This document shows positions 8,801 through 17,736 of a DNA stretch of 37,446 bases, in pieces; the stretch's first letter is position 1; each line of letters begins with the position of its first letter. Below the pieces are notes generated by a model. The model ran no database searches, was not told the origin of the DNA, and saw only the letters and a program-made list of their open reading frames with translations. The position numbers and the translations under genes were made by a program. Source of the DNA: Elusimicrobia bacterium RIFOXYA2_FULL_50_26. GTDB lineage: Bacteria > Elusimicrobiota > Endomicrobiia > Endomicrobiales > XYA2-FULL-47-53. The stretch is from the NCBI GenBank assembly GCA_001800355.1, contig MGVF01000040.1, forward strand, positions 1 through 37,446. The letters run 5' to 3'.

Positions 8801-9606
8801 TCGCCACTGTTTGCAACCAGCCCGGGCGAACCTTTATACTTCGCCGTTCCAGGACAAGCAGCATTGACGGCAAAGTGCAGGCATGGTTTATTTCCGGCCT
8901 GCCGGCCGACGGCTACATCAAAATTACCGAGGTTACGGCCGCAACCGAATGCGCCTTGCAGGCCGCAAACGATGACACGGTGGCTGACCCGCACCTGAAA
9001 ATATTAAATGAAAAAGCATACCGCATAAGCGTATGCGACTCAAGCGACAGGGAGATCGAGGTTGCATCCCCGGCCATAACCGTTAAATACCGCTATGACG
9101 ATGCCGACGGGAACGGCTACTATGACGGCTCTCTTGTACCCGTAAACAACCTGCGCTGCGGTTTTCTAAACGACGGCAGCCAGAAATGGGAAGCGGCGCC
9201 GGATTTACCTGCGATAGACAGGCAGGCGCGTTCGATAACAAACTCTTCTAATCGCCTGGGCGTTTTAACAATGCTTGCAGCTCTTGCCCCGGCCTCGCGG
9301 ATTTCCGGCATAACAAACTACCCGAACCCGTTTGCGGCAGGCAGACAGGAAACCCGCATACGCTACGTGCTTACAGAAAATGCCGACACGACTGCGCGCA
9401 TATATACGCTGCTGGGAGATCTTGTATGGGAGCGTAATTACAGCGCAGGATCGGAAGGCGCAAAAGGACAAGCTACCGGCTACACTAACGAGATCCGCTG
9501 GGACGGCCGCAACGGCGGCGGCAATGTATGCTCCAACGGCATGTACCTGTTTGAGATAACCGGCGCCGGAGAAAAAAGGATACGCAAGATTGGCATCGTA
9601 AAGTAG
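5803..9606 (+). CDS. Large exported Kelch protein with FlgD-like sorting-type C-terminus
   Basis: The product has 1267 residues. A signal peptide covers about 1-28 (MRKLYLTAQITLITFLSLTS). Residues about 80-360 hold six Kelch repeats with the LLFGGxxG...W pattern, enough for one six-bladed propeller. From about 480 to 1050 there are Ig/fibronectin-like modules, including repeated units that open with LTAPLGGENW or VLFPNGGELL and contain SSDNG or SSDGG. The last 95 residues (NYPNPF...IRYVL...ARIYTLLGDLV...WDGRN..G..C.NGMYLFEI) fit the FlgD Ig-like fold, which resembles the type-A sorting domain used in type IX secretion. The protein is therefore probably surface-exposed or secreted. No catalytic motif was seen. 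Its likely role is adhesion or envelope structure. Confidence 0.85.
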   Translation: MRKLYLTAQITLITFLSLTSLHLNLIATIITQGTSSNFNSSSAIRDRVQVRGEGDAARLELEFQWSNDMSLLTTPPDKRFLAAMAYVPANNSAILFGGSSPSLAPLGDTQQFDVNTRTWSPVTAATRPDNRYGHRMVALDNTRLLLFGGHDGTTVLNDTWIFDSADNSWHELTTLSTAPCARALFAMERAQGANAVVLFGGNDNTAPLSDTWVFNINNSDIYQSSWTLCHPATHPSARDKTCMASNSNGNVYLFGGHNGTNLLNEIWSYNSRDNVWTNQNPSGVAPGVRQDAAMFYDTLNERFVVHSGLGESLVYRDDMWYYYTQTNNWNSSNVTALSSPPARSGHCLVYVPTLSKALLFGGQDASEDYQDTRYFSYRSSGVFTSNYLEPSYYSSSLQWTRLQVETQIQEAGLNISFQFAASDDQQSWSEFYGPGVSTTAWFSGAAIYDIRELSQVLDNHRYIKYRAMFDATGNIPKTPLLDGVTVTYNITPATVTLSSPLHGATTNQSKPAFYWNPATDPDSGDPLTYTIAVVEDNNSFPVFSSSGIPVAVWVSTVSLAHDKWYRWRVRAFDGTVFGGWSGSYALYVDTVAPAAITNLAAEIGSGNGQIKLSWSSPGDNNFSGNIVNGSYQVRCATYPIDNDTIYNLLPVAGQGAINDSPPGYPETRMVTGLDGATTYYAAVKITDRAGNRSMLSTSSQFAFTNAAPRVTLTAPLGGENWAGNQWITWTSEDPNPGDGRTFSIYASSDNGVSFSIGAAAGLSAGTTSYLWDTRYTCNGDMHLIKIIATDTRGLTGESVTAGTLTISNPNEAPSVTVLFPNGGELLSGTTGLLWRTSDNNHTDAHTFSIAISSDGGATYFTVIPVSATFYNLSTVSLSNGPHYRVKITATDDGGLTADDSSDSDFGISNNNLPPRAFSLLYPEDSAILSHLNLDFSWENNGDPNPEDSVSYTLTLSTSADFIPGTATAGIASNSFRLNPSSLSEEATYFWKVTATDSLRLATVCNQPGRTFILRRSRTSSIDGKVQAWFISGLPADGYIKITEVTAATECALQAANDDTVADPHLKILNEKAYRISVCDSSDREIEVASPAITVKYRYDDADGNGYYDGSLVPVNNLRCGFLNDGSQKWEAAPDLPAIDRQARSITNSSNRLGVLTMLAALAPASRISGITNYPNPFAAGRQETRIRYVLTENADTTARIYTLLGDLVWERNYSAGSEGAKGQATGYTNEIRWDGRNGGGNVCSNGMYLFEITGAGEKRIRKIGIVK

Positions 9607-9631
9607 CGATTCTTCGGCAAGGAGACTTTGC

Positions 9632-10003
9632 ATGGCAAAAAAAATTCTGCTGGTTGACGATGAACGCGATATAGTTTATATTTTGAAAGTCGCGCTGGAG
9701 AAAAAAGGTTATGAAGTCATAGAAGCATACGACGGCATCGAGGCGCTGGAAAAAACATCCGCGTACAAACCGGATGCCATACTCCTCGACATCATGATGC
9801 CGCGACTGGACGGTTATTCCGTGAACCTGCGATTAAAGGAAAACCCCGAAACGGCGAATATACCGGTTATCGTGATTACAGGCAGGGGACACATAAAGGA
9901 ATTGTTGAAACTGCGCGAAGAACTCAGCGTGGCCGCCTACCTGGAAAAACCGTTTCCCGTGTCGGCGCTGCTGGAAAAGGTTGATGAAATACTCGGAAAA
10001 TGA
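9632..10003 (+). CDS. Single-domain response regulator (CheY-like)
   Basis: The product has 123 residues and is a receiver domain only. D9-D10, phospho-acceptor Asp53 (LLDIMMP), Thr83 and Lys106 (EKPF) are conserved. AAGGAG at about 9619-9624 supports the ATG. Its last 4 bases overlap the start of the PorV/PorQ-like gene (ATGA), so the two are translated together. The kinases at 12786 and 15241 lack receivers and lie in the same run of genes, so they are candidate phospho-donors. Confidence 0.92.
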   Translation: MAKKILLVDDERDIVYILKVALEKKGYEVIEAYDGIEALEKTSAYKPDAILLDIMMPRLDGYSVNLRLKENPETANIPVIVITGRGHIKELLKLREELSVAAYLEKPFPVSALLEKVDEILGK

Positions 10004-11460
10004 AGTTTATAATTCTTCTTTTTTTTATGTTGTTCATGGCAGTTTCGCCCTCGTTTGCCTGGTTGTCAAACCCGGACGCAGGTTACGCGGCTGAGTTTTT
10101 GACAACCTTCAGCGGCGGCGCGCGCGGGCTTGGAATGGGACTGGCACAGGCGGCGCTCGATGGCCAGGCAAGCTCCCTCTACGTTAATCCGGCCGGACTT
10201 GCAAGCTTGTGGTGGCAGGAGATGAGCGTTACCATGGCGCCGCTGTTCTCGGAGGGACAGTTTATATCATTCAGCTACGGTTACCCGTTCGACGATGTTA
10301 ATTCCATGGGCATATCAATCGTGCGGCTGACATCCGGCGAGGCTGAAAAAACCAATGAACTTGGCGAAATCACGGGATCGTTTTCAGCACAGGAAACCGC
10401 ACTTCTGGCAGGCTATGGACGGAAGCTGCCGGGCAATCTACGCGCGGGCGTCTCCGCGAAATTCATTACACAGGAAATCGCCACACTAAGCGAAAAAACG
10501 GCAAGCCTGGACATGGGGCTTGTCTATTATGCCGCCGAGGACCACCACTGGGCGCTTTCGCTGGCCAACGTGCTGCCGGCGCGCCTGGGAACCGACGACA
10601 TTCCATTTGTGCCGCGCATAGGATTCTGGCACAGCCTGTTGCCTGCCTTGTCCCTTACGGCGGATATGCAGTTCATAGGCCTTTTCCGTTCCGGCGACCC
10701 GGTAAGCCGCTGGTTTACCGGAGTTGAGTGCCGGTGGCCGGAATGGGCGCGCTGGCGCTGCGGCTTGAATCAGAAGCAGGCTTCGCTTGGTTTCGGAATT
10801 TCCACGCGCCAGATTGATTTTGATTACGCGCTTTTGTATCACCCGCTTGATTTCATACATTCGATTACGTTGGCCATTCGTTATGGTTTTACCGTTACGG
10901 AAGCCGAGCGAAACGTGAAACAGGACTGGGAAGCTCTCGCAAAGGAAAAGGAAGAATACCGCATAAAGAAGGAGAAGGAAGAAAAACGCATCCGCTTCGA
11001 GATGGAGCGGCTTGCGCGCTCGTCGAAATTGTCGGTCAAGTTCCTCGAGGCGCGCAGGGAATTCGACGAAAAAAAATACGGAGCTGCGCAACAGATTCTG
11101 GAACTGATTCTTAAAGAGGATGCGGGCCATGAAGAAGCACGGCAGCTGCTTGCTGAAATCCAGGCGCGCATGAACACGGAAACCATAGTGCGCCGCACTA
11201 AAGAAATACGTTCAAGCTATTCGCAGGGAAAATTTGAAGCAGCCATAGAAAACGTTAATTACATTCTTGACATACAGCCCGCCAACAGCGAGGTCAGGGT
11301 TTACGGCTACCTCAGCCGGGCGCAACTGTTTGTACGCGACAAAAAATTCACGGAAGCCAAGGGAGAACTTATCGAAGTCCTGAAGATTGCACCCGAAAAC
11401 GCCGAAGCAACACAGCTTATTAAAAGAGTCCAGACTATACTTGAGATCTCGGAACCATAA
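10000..11460 (+). CDS. PorV/PorQ-like outer-membrane barrel with TPR tail
   Basis: The product has 486 residues. It has a signal peptide (about 1-20) and then a region like the PorV/PorQ (UPF0164) family, with GARGLGMGLAQAALDGQASSLYVNPAGLA at about 38-67. Alternating hydrophobic strands to about residue 300 suggest a beta barrel. About 305-345 is a charged coiled coil (KEKEEYRIKKEKEEKRIRFEMERL), and the rest resembles TPR helices (KYGAAQQILELILKEDAGHEEARQLL, KFEAAIENVNYILDIQPAN, KFTEAKGELIEVLKIAPENAEA). PorV proteins of Bacteroidota help release type IX cargo at the surface. A similar task here, for the Kelch protein with a sorting-like C-terminus, is inference. The fusion of barrel and TPR is worth noting. 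Confidence 0.8.
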   Translation: MKFIILLFFMLFMAVSPSFAWLSNPDAGYAAEFLTTFSGGARGLGMGLAQAALDGQASSLYVNPAGLASLWWQEMSVTMAPLFSEGQFISFSYGYPFDDVNSMGISIVRLTSGEAEKTNELGEITGSFSAQETALLAGYGRKLPGNLRAGVSAKFITQEIATLSEKTASLDMGLVYYAAEDHHWALSLANVLPARLGTDDIPFVPRIGFWHSLLPALSLTADMQFIGLFRSGDPVSRWFTGVECRWPEWARWRCGLNQKQASLGFGISTRQIDFDYALLYHPLDFIHSITLAIRYGFTVTEAERNVKQDWEALAKEKEEYRIKKEKEEKRIRFEMERLARSSKLSVKFLEARREFDEKKYGAAQQILELILKEDAGHEEARQLLAEIQARMNTETIVRRTKEIRSSYSQGKFEAAIENVNYILDIQPANSEVRVYGYLSRAQLFVRDKKFTEAKGELIEVLKIAPENAEATQLIKRVQTILEISEP

Positions 11461-11466
11461 TTTTAT

Positions 11467-12798
11467 ATGCGCAACATTATAATAACAGCCATTTCCTGCC
11501 TGCTGTTTGCCGTCCAGGCCTTAGCAGCCGGGGACGACGCGGCCATATATTTCAACGCCGGCACGGAAAAATACCTCCAGGGTAACTTCACCGAAGCGGT
11601 TGAAAACCTTGAAAAAGCAAGGAAACTGGAGCCGGCCAACACAAAAATCAGGGAATTTATAGTTAAGATACTTATCGAGGCTACTACACAGGGACATCTT
11701 ACGCGCAACTATCGCCAGGCATTCGAATACATAAAGAAAGCCAGGGAAATGGCTCCGGAAAATTCTAAAGTACAGGAACTCTACCAGCTTACCAGCGAAA
11801 TGCTGACACCCACGCAGGAGAAAGTGCTTCCCCGCAATAAAACACTTTCATCGGCAACGGGCGAGATACGCAGGGATATTCCTGCCGGCGAGCAAAACAG
11901 CGGCGCCCCAGCGCAATCATCGGCGCCAAAAACCGCCAGGCCCATGCGGGCTGCAACAACTGCATCCTCGCCTGCCCGGCCGCAAGCGCTAGAAAGAATA
12001 CCCGTGTTCTATATACGCATTATGCTGGCTGCCATAGCCGCGGGGATGATAATATTGCCTGTTACAATCATAATTGCGGCTGTCAAGACGGCGGCGCTTT
12101 CAAAAGCAACCACCGCATTGAAGGAACTGGATGCCAACCTTCATAAACTTTCCGGCGAAAATGCCGAAATAAAAATCGAACTTGAGAAAACGAAAGAACG
12201 CATGAAATTTGAGCATCAGAACGCGGAACAGTATCGCCGCGAACTCAAGGAAAGAGGACAACGCGAGGATGAACGCATACACATGGAGCTTGAGCTGCGC
12301 ACAAAAGAGGCGGAAGAACGCATAAGAAAGGAAATAGCGGAAAACAACGCCAAAAAAGGAGGCAGCCGAGAGGCATTTCTCCACCAGCAACAGGAAAAAT
12401 TCCTGCAATACCTGGGAAGCTCCGCTGAAAACGACGACGTTTCGTCCCCTGCGCTGGAATCGTCCCGCGAACGTATCGCCGTTATGGCTGAGAATCTTTA
12501 CGAATATGCTCCCGGGGCCGCGCTTGACTTTCTTGGCAAAATGGCAGTCAACCCCAACCCGCTCATACGCGCGAACGTAATGCTCGCACTTGCAAGGATA
12601 GCCAGGCCTGAAACCGTTGAAATGCTTTTGAAACTGCATGAAGATTCCGATTACCGCGTAAAAAGAGAGGCGCTGAAAAACCTTAAAATTCTAAATCAGA
12701 AAATAGCGGCGCAGACGCTTTCGCTGTCGCCGGGGATTTCACTAAAAGTTTCCACGCTTCTGGAAGAAGAAAAAAAGAAAGGCGAATGGATCCTATGA
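11467..12798 (+). CDS. TPR-transmembrane-coiled-coil-HEAT protein
   Basis: The product has 443 residues. A signal peptide or anchor lies at 1-20, followed by TPR units (about 25-110; NAGTEKYLQGNFTEAVENLEKARKLEPAN). A Pro/Ala/Ser-rich linker leads to a membrane helix near 180-205 (IMLAAIAAGMIILPVTIIIAAV), then a long coiled coil (about 215-300), and HEAT-like helices at the C-terminus (PNPLIRANVMLALARIARPETVEMLLKLHEDSDYRVKREALKNL). The layout puts the TPR part outside and the HEAT part inside the inner membrane, so it could link envelope and cytoplasm. It is not a family I can name. It lies 6 bp after the barrel gene and overlaps the kinase gene by 13 bp, so it should belong to the same system. 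Confidence 0.7.
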   Translation: MRNIIITAISCLLFAVQALAAGDDAAIYFNAGTEKYLQGNFTEAVENLEKARKLEPANTKIREFIVKILIEATTQGHLTRNYRQAFEYIKKAREMAPENSKVQELYQLTSEMLTPTQEKVLPRNKTLSSATGEIRRDIPAGEQNSGAPAQSSAPKTARPMRAATTASSPARPQALERIPVFYIRIMLAAIAAGMIILPVTIIIAAVKTAALSKATTALKELDANLHKLSGENAEIKIELEKTKERMKFEHQNAEQYRRELKERGQREDERIHMELELRTKEAEERIRKEIAENNAKKGGSREAFLHQQQEKFLQYLGSSAENDDVSSPALESSRERIAVMAENLYEYAPGAALDFLGKMAVNPNPLIRANVMLALARIARPETVEMLLKLHEDSDYRVKREALKNLKILNQKIAAQTLSLSPGISLKVSTLLEEEKKKGEWIL

Positions 12799-15227
12799 CG
12801 GGGAAAAACATGAATTATGAAAAGAAAAAATTATCGGCTTTGATTATTATGTACCTCCCGGAAATAATGCTGTCATTCATGGGGCTTATCTTCCTGCTTT
12901 GGCTGTCACATGCCGCACTGGACGCCTATGTATTCCAGCAAAGCGGGTTTTTTGATCACCTGTTCCCCGCGGAAATTCATGAACGCATACACATTATCAT
13001 TATATTATCGGTATTCGTGGCTTTCGCGGGCTTTGCCATTGTCATGAGGCGCTCCCGCAACACGGAGAAACTGCTTACCATGGAACGCAACATGACAAGC
13101 GGCTACCTGGCGGTAATGAACTCAATAATAATAATGATAGACACGGAACGGAAGGTAAAACTCATAAACAGGAAGGGGTGCGAGATATTGGAATGCAGCG
13201 AACATCAGATAACAGGCAAGGACTGGTTTGAAAATTTTATACCTGAAAGATTCCGCGGTAACGTTATTTTAACCTTCAATACGCTTATAGCGGGAAGTAT
13301 AGCTCCGGTTGAACATTATGAAAACCCTGTGTTTACAAGAACCGGCATAGAAAAAATTATTGCATGGCATAATACGGTGTTGCGCGATGAACATGGCAAA
13401 ATATACGCCATTCTCTGCTCCGGCGACGACGTGACGGAGCAACGAAAAAATGAAGAAAAGATGCGGCATAATTATGAAACCGAGACCGCAGTGAATGTTT
13501 TACTAAAAGCATCCATTGAAAACCTCCCCATCGAAGAGCTGCTTTCCATCGCGCTGAGGCTGATTTTTTCCGTTTCGTGGCTCAAATTTGAAGCAACGGG
13601 ATCAGTATTCCTGGTGGAAGATGAACCTGACGTCCTGGTTATGAAGGCGCAACAGGGACTGGAAGAACCGCTGCTGATTGCCTGCTCCCGTATTCCTTTC
13701 GGCAAGTGCCTCTGTGGAAAAGCGGCGGCTGAAAAAAAGATAATATTTGAAAACAATGTAACGCCAAGCCACGAAATATCATACGAAAAAATGGCTGGAC
13801 ACGGGCATTACTGCGTGCCGATAATTTCATCTGCAAGGGTTATCGGAGTTATCAACGTGTATGTGAAAGACGGTTACCTGGCACATCAGAATGATGTTGC
13901 CTTCCTCAATTCCATGGCCAACACGCTGGCAAGCGTGATAGAACGCAATATGGCGGAAAAAAAGCTTAATAGCAGGATAACATTCGAGAAACTTATTTCC
14001 GACGTGTCGGCGTATTTCATAAAAATATCCCCGGATGACACGGACGACGCCATGAAGTCTTCCCTGAAAAAAATCGGCGAACACCTGTCCGTTGACTACA
14101 TAGCGGTATTCAAGTTGAACGGCAAGATGACAAAGGCCGCGCAGTTATCCTGCTGGCACAGCGATTCTGTCAATGCAACCGCATTTCCTAATGAAATGCA
14201 CGCGGTAGATTACCCGCTTTCCCTGCAAGCGCTGGCCGGATTTGAGAACATAGTATGCAATGACACGTCCAGGGCATTCGGTAACCTCGAGGCCGAAAAA
14301 CAGTTGTTTCTCTCGCGCCTGCCGGCGCCGTTTAAATCTTTCGTCGTGGTTCCCATGATCAGCAACCGCATACTATTGGGTTACATAATAATAGGGGCAG
14401 CGGGTTCCGCCAGAACATGGCCGCAGGAGGACATTGCAATGCTGCGAATGCTGGGCGAGGTATTCGTTAACGCCCTCGAGCGCAAGCGCCTTGAAAATCA
14501 GTTTGTTCAATCACAAAAAATGGAAATGATCGGCCGGCTTGCCGGCAGCATTGCCCATGATCTTAATAATCTCATGACGCCTATCCTGGGATATGCCCAG
14601 TTGAGCCTAAACCATGTCCCGGCTGACAACCCCGCCCACGAGGACATAAAGGAAATTTATGCAACAGCCGAACGCGCATCAAACCTGACCCGCCAGTTGC
14701 TGGCATTTTCACGCAGGCAAAATCTGGCGCCACAGCTGATAAACATAAATGAAATCGTCAAGGAAATGGAAAAAATGCTTTTCCAGCTTGTAAATAAGGA
14801 AAGTACCAGGCTTGAAACCTTTTTTGATAACAGCATACCCCAGGCGCGCGTTGACCCGGGCCAGCTTGAACAGGTTATAACTAATATGGTAGTCAATGCG
14901 CGCGATGCAATGCCGGATGGCGGCACCATAACCATCAAAACGTCGTATACCAATGCAGGCGATGCAAAAAGAGGAGACGAAAATAACGTGCCGCAGGGGC
15001 AGTACGTCCTGATCTCAATACACGACACCGGCACCGGCATGACTGAAGAAGTGAAAGAACATCTTTTCGAACCGTTCTTCACTACAAAAGCGAAGGGTAA
15101 AGGCACGGGATTGGGGCTTGCCACCTGTTACGGCATTATCCGTCAAAGCGGAGGGTTCATATCAGTGCAAAGCGAATTGGGCAAAGGCACGGAGTTCGCT
15201 ATATTATTGCCGGCCGCGCCCTTATGA
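12786..15227 (+). CDS. Membrane histidine kinase: 2TM-PAS-GAF-GAF-HisKA-HATPase
   Basis: The product has 813 residues. Two membrane helices (about 17-41 and 68-88) enclose a short loop with LDAYVF..SGFFDHLFP. A PAS domain follows (about 105-225, ending DDVTEQRK), then two GAF-like domains (about 232-385 and 400-570), HisKA with His591 in IAHDLNN, and HATPase with NMVVNARDAMPDGG, DTGTGM and GTGLGLATCYG. It has no receiver. The HDLNN box and the C-terminal layout place it with NtrB-like soluble-core kinases. The start is uncertain: ATG 12786 overlaps the previous gene by 13 bp, ATG 12795 gives a 4-bp overlap, and ATG 12810 is also possible. A related kinase follows 13 bp after the stop. Confidence 0.9.
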   Translation: MDPMTGKNMNYEKKKLSALIIMYLPEIMLSFMGLIFLLWLSHAALDAYVFQQSGFFDHLFPAEIHERIHIIIILSVFVAFAGFAIVMRRSRNTEKLLTMERNMTSGYLAVMNSIIIMIDTERKVKLINRKGCEILECSEHQITGKDWFENFIPERFRGNVILTFNTLIAGSIAPVEHYENPVFTRTGIEKIIAWHNTVLRDEHGKIYAILCSGDDVTEQRKNEEKMRHNYETETAVNVLLKASIENLPIEELLSIALRLIFSVSWLKFEATGSVFLVEDEPDVLVMKAQQGLEEPLLIACSRIPFGKCLCGKAAAEKKIIFENNVTPSHEISYEKMAGHGHYCVPIISSARVIGVINVYVKDGYLAHQNDVAFLNSMANTLASVIERNMAEKKLNSRITFEKLISDVSAYFIKISPDDTDDAMKSSLKKIGEHLSVDYIAVFKLNGKMTKAAQLSCWHSDSVNATAFPNEMHAVDYPLSLQALAGFENIVCNDTSRAFGNLEAEKQLFLSRLPAPFKSFVVVPMISNRILLGYIIIGAAGSARTWPQEDIAMLRMLGEVFVNALERKRLENQFVQSQKMEMIGRLAGSIAHDLNNLMTPILGYAQLSLNHVPADNPAHEDIKEIYATAERASNLTRQLLAFSRRQNLAPQLININEIVKEMEKMLFQLVNKESTRLETFFDNSIPQARVDPGQLEQVITNMVVNARDAMPDGGTITIKTSYTNAGDAKRGDENNVPQGQYVLISIHDTGTGMTEEVKEHLFEPFFTTKAKGKGTGLGLATCYGIIRQSGGFISVQSELGKGTEFAILLPAAPL

Positions 15228-15240
15228 TGGAGACTTTCGA

Positions 15241-17736
15241 ATGAAAGCGCGCAAAATCAGCCTCATTAAAACTTTTTTTACGCCGGTACTCTTTGGGCTG
15301 CTGTTCTGGGTTTCGGACGCCTTTCTCGACGCCTTTGTATTCGACGAGGGCGGATTGATGCCTATGCTCCTTGCCCCGGAAGGGGACATTCTCTGGATGC
15401 GCTGCGCGGTGCTGTTTATCTTTATCGCATTCGGCATATATACAACGCTGGCAACAAAAAGAAAAATGCTGATTGAAGCGAATCTGGACAAGGAAAGAAA
15501 CTGGATAAAGCAGTACCTTAAAGCTAGTAATTCGCTGGTTGTAGCGCTGGATAGAAACCAGGCGGTCAAGCTGATAAATCAGAAAGGGGCGGAAATACTG
15601 GGTTACCCCGAAAGCGAAATCAAAGGGAAAAACTGGTTTGATCATTTTGTGCCGGAGGCTCAACGCGAAGCGTACCGCATGGAGTACATATCCGCGATAA
15701 ACGGCACGCTTGGCGCGCAGGAAAAACACGAACGCCATGTTTTGACCTCATCCGGCGCTGAAAGAATAATCTCCTGGCATGGCGTGCCGTTATTTGACGA
15801 AAACAATATTTTCACAGGCGTTATAATTTCGGGAGAGGATATTACGGAACGGAAAGAGCTGGAGGAACGCTGGAAAAAATACGATTTCATCGTCAACACA
15901 TCCTGCGAGTTCATGACGCTCATCAACAGGGATTTTGTTTATGATGCCGTAAACGAATCATACGCGCGCGCACACAACAAATCCACGCATGAAATGGTCG
16001 GCAAAACCGTTGCTGAAATATGGGGTGAAAAACTTTTTTCGAAAACACTCAAAGGGTACCTGGAAACATGCTTCGGCGGCGAGGAAGTACACTATCAGCA
16101 ATGGTTTACGCTCCCCCATTCAGGCCTGCGCTACTTTGACATTGCCTGCTACCCTTATTTTGACATTAACGGGACAGTATCGCATGTCGTGGTAATAAAC
16201 CACGACATCACAGAGCGTATAATCGCGGAAGAAGAGATGGCGCGCACCCAGTCATTCCTTAACTCGATTATAGAAAACATCCCGCATTTTGTGTTTGTAA
16301 AAGATGTCAAAGACATGCGGTACATGCTTCTTAACAAGGCATCCGAGAAAATGTTTCTTACCGCGAGGGAAGAGATAACCGGCAAAACCGATTACGACAT
16401 TTTTTCAAAAGAAATCGCTGATTCGTTGCGGGCAAGGGACACCGAGACTCTGCAAAACGGATCGCTTACGTCATACCCTGACGAAAGAATAATTCTAAAC
16501 GACAGGGGAATGCGTATACTCGACGTAAAACGCCTGCCTCTGTATGACAAGGAGAATAAGCCTCTGTGCATAATGAGCATAGCCGAGGACATCACGGAAC
16601 GGAAACTGCTTGAGGATGCGCTTCGCAATTCCGAAGAAAAATACCGTTCGCTGTTCGAAGAGTCTAAAGACGTAATCTTCATATGCACGCCGGAAGGAAA
16701 GATTACCGACATAAACCCGGCCGGCATCGAGTTGTTCGGGCTGGATACGAAAAGCGAACGATGGGAGATAAGCATACCCGCCAATCTCTGCGCTTCGCCA
16801 AACGAATGGATTTCATTCGAATGCACTATAAGCGCAAACGGTTTCATAAAGGATCACGAGTTTATAATTAGAAATAAAACGGGAAAGCTGCTCAACGTGC
16901 TTGTTTCGGCCAACGTAATTTATTATGACAATGATATAGTAATAGGATACAAGGGTATTATGAAAGACATAACCGAACGCCGCAAACTTGAGCAACAACT
17001 CTTCGAATCGCACAAGATGGAATCAATAGGCCTGCTTGCCGGCGGAATAGCTCACGATTTCAACAATCTGCTGACAGGAATACTGGGTTATTCAACTTTT
17101 TTAAAAAAACGCCTGGACAAGGATGAGGTCGGCAGGGAAGGCATGGAAATAATAGAGCAAAATGCAAAGCGCGCCGCCGAACTCACCAAGCAGTTGCTCG
17201 CCTTTGCGCGCGGCAACAGGCATACATCCGTGAATATTGAGGTCAATCCCCTGGTAACGAAAACGATTAAAAACATCATGCCGGATTTTGACAAATCCGT
17301 AGAAATAAAAACAATTATGGGCGCGGACATACCTGCAATAGAAGCCGATGCCGGACAGTTGCAGCAGGCCATTACGAACATATGCGTCAATGCCCGCGAG
17401 TCAATGCCTGGCGGCGGCCTTATAACCATACAGACCGAAGCGATAACGACAAACAAGTCGATTCTCGACAAGCACCCGGACATAACGCCCGGCAAATACG
17501 TATCCATAACGGTTACCGATACGGGAGCCGGCATGTCTTCGGAAACGCTTAGACGTATTTTTGAGCCGTTTTTTACAACAAAGCAGATCGGCAAGGGGGC
17601 AGGGCTTGGCCTTTCGATGGTTTACGGCATAGTCAAAAATCACAAGGGCTTTGTTGACATAGAAAGCGCTCCCGCCCACGGCACAATTTTTAAAATATTC
17701 CTGCCCGCAAATGAAACGTGTCTCTTTAGCGTTTAG
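15241..17736 (+). CDS. Membrane histidine kinase: 2TM-four PAS-HisKA-HATPase, tail rewritten by an insertion
   Basis: The product has 831 residues from ATG 15241, chosen because GGAG at 15229-15232 lies 8 bp upstream. An open frame reaches back to 15118, but that part lies inside the previous kinase. Two membrane helices (about 11-29 and 53-72) flank a loop with DAFLDAFVF...GL.PMLLAPE, like that of the preceding kinase. Four PAS domains end with ITERKELEE, ITERIIAEE, ITERKLLED and ITERRKLEQ. HisKA has His605 in IAHDFNN, and the catalytic domain has NICVNARESMPGGG, DTGAGM and GAGLGLSM. There is no receiver. The last residues (CLFSV) and the stop are supplied by palindromic element copy 3. Without it the frame would end N-E-T-A-A. 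Confidence 0.92.
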   Translation: MKARKISLIKTFFTPVLFGLLFWVSDAFLDAFVFDEGGLMPMLLAPEGDILWMRCAVLFIFIAFGIYTTLATKRKMLIEANLDKERNWIKQYLKASNSLVVALDRNQAVKLINQKGAEILGYPESEIKGKNWFDHFVPEAQREAYRMEYISAINGTLGAQEKHERHVLTSSGAERIISWHGVPLFDENNIFTGVIISGEDITERKELEERWKKYDFIVNTSCEFMTLINRDFVYDAVNESYARAHNKSTHEMVGKTVAEIWGEKLFSKTLKGYLETCFGGEEVHYQQWFTLPHSGLRYFDIACYPYFDINGTVSHVVVINHDITERIIAEEEMARTQSFLNSIIENIPHFVFVKDVKDMRYMLLNKASEKMFLTAREEITGKTDYDIFSKEIADSLRARDTETLQNGSLTSYPDERIILNDRGMRILDVKRLPLYDKENKPLCIMSIAEDITERKLLEDALRNSEEKYRSLFEESKDVIFICTPEGKITDINPAGIELFGLDTKSERWEISIPANLCASPNEWISFECTISANGFIKDHEFIIRNKTGKLLNVLVSANVIYYDNDIVIGYKGIMKDITERRKLEQQLFESHKMESIGLLAGGIAHDFNNLLTGILGYSTFLKKRLDKDEVGREGMEIIEQNAKRAAELTKQLLAFARGNRHTSVNIEVNPLVTKTIKNIMPDFDKSVEIKTIMGADIPAIEADAGQLQQAITNICVNARESMPGGGLITIQTEAITTNKSILDKHPDITPGKYVSITVTDTGAGMSSETLRRIFEPFFTTKQIGKGAGLGLSMVYGIVKNHKGFVDIESAPAHGTIFKIFLPANETCLFSV

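Noticed and set aside
15118-15240. Upstream extension of the second membrane kinase
   Set aside because: It would overlap the catalytic end of the previous kinase by about 110 bp; ATG 15241 has a good ribosome-binding site and a natural membrane-helix start.
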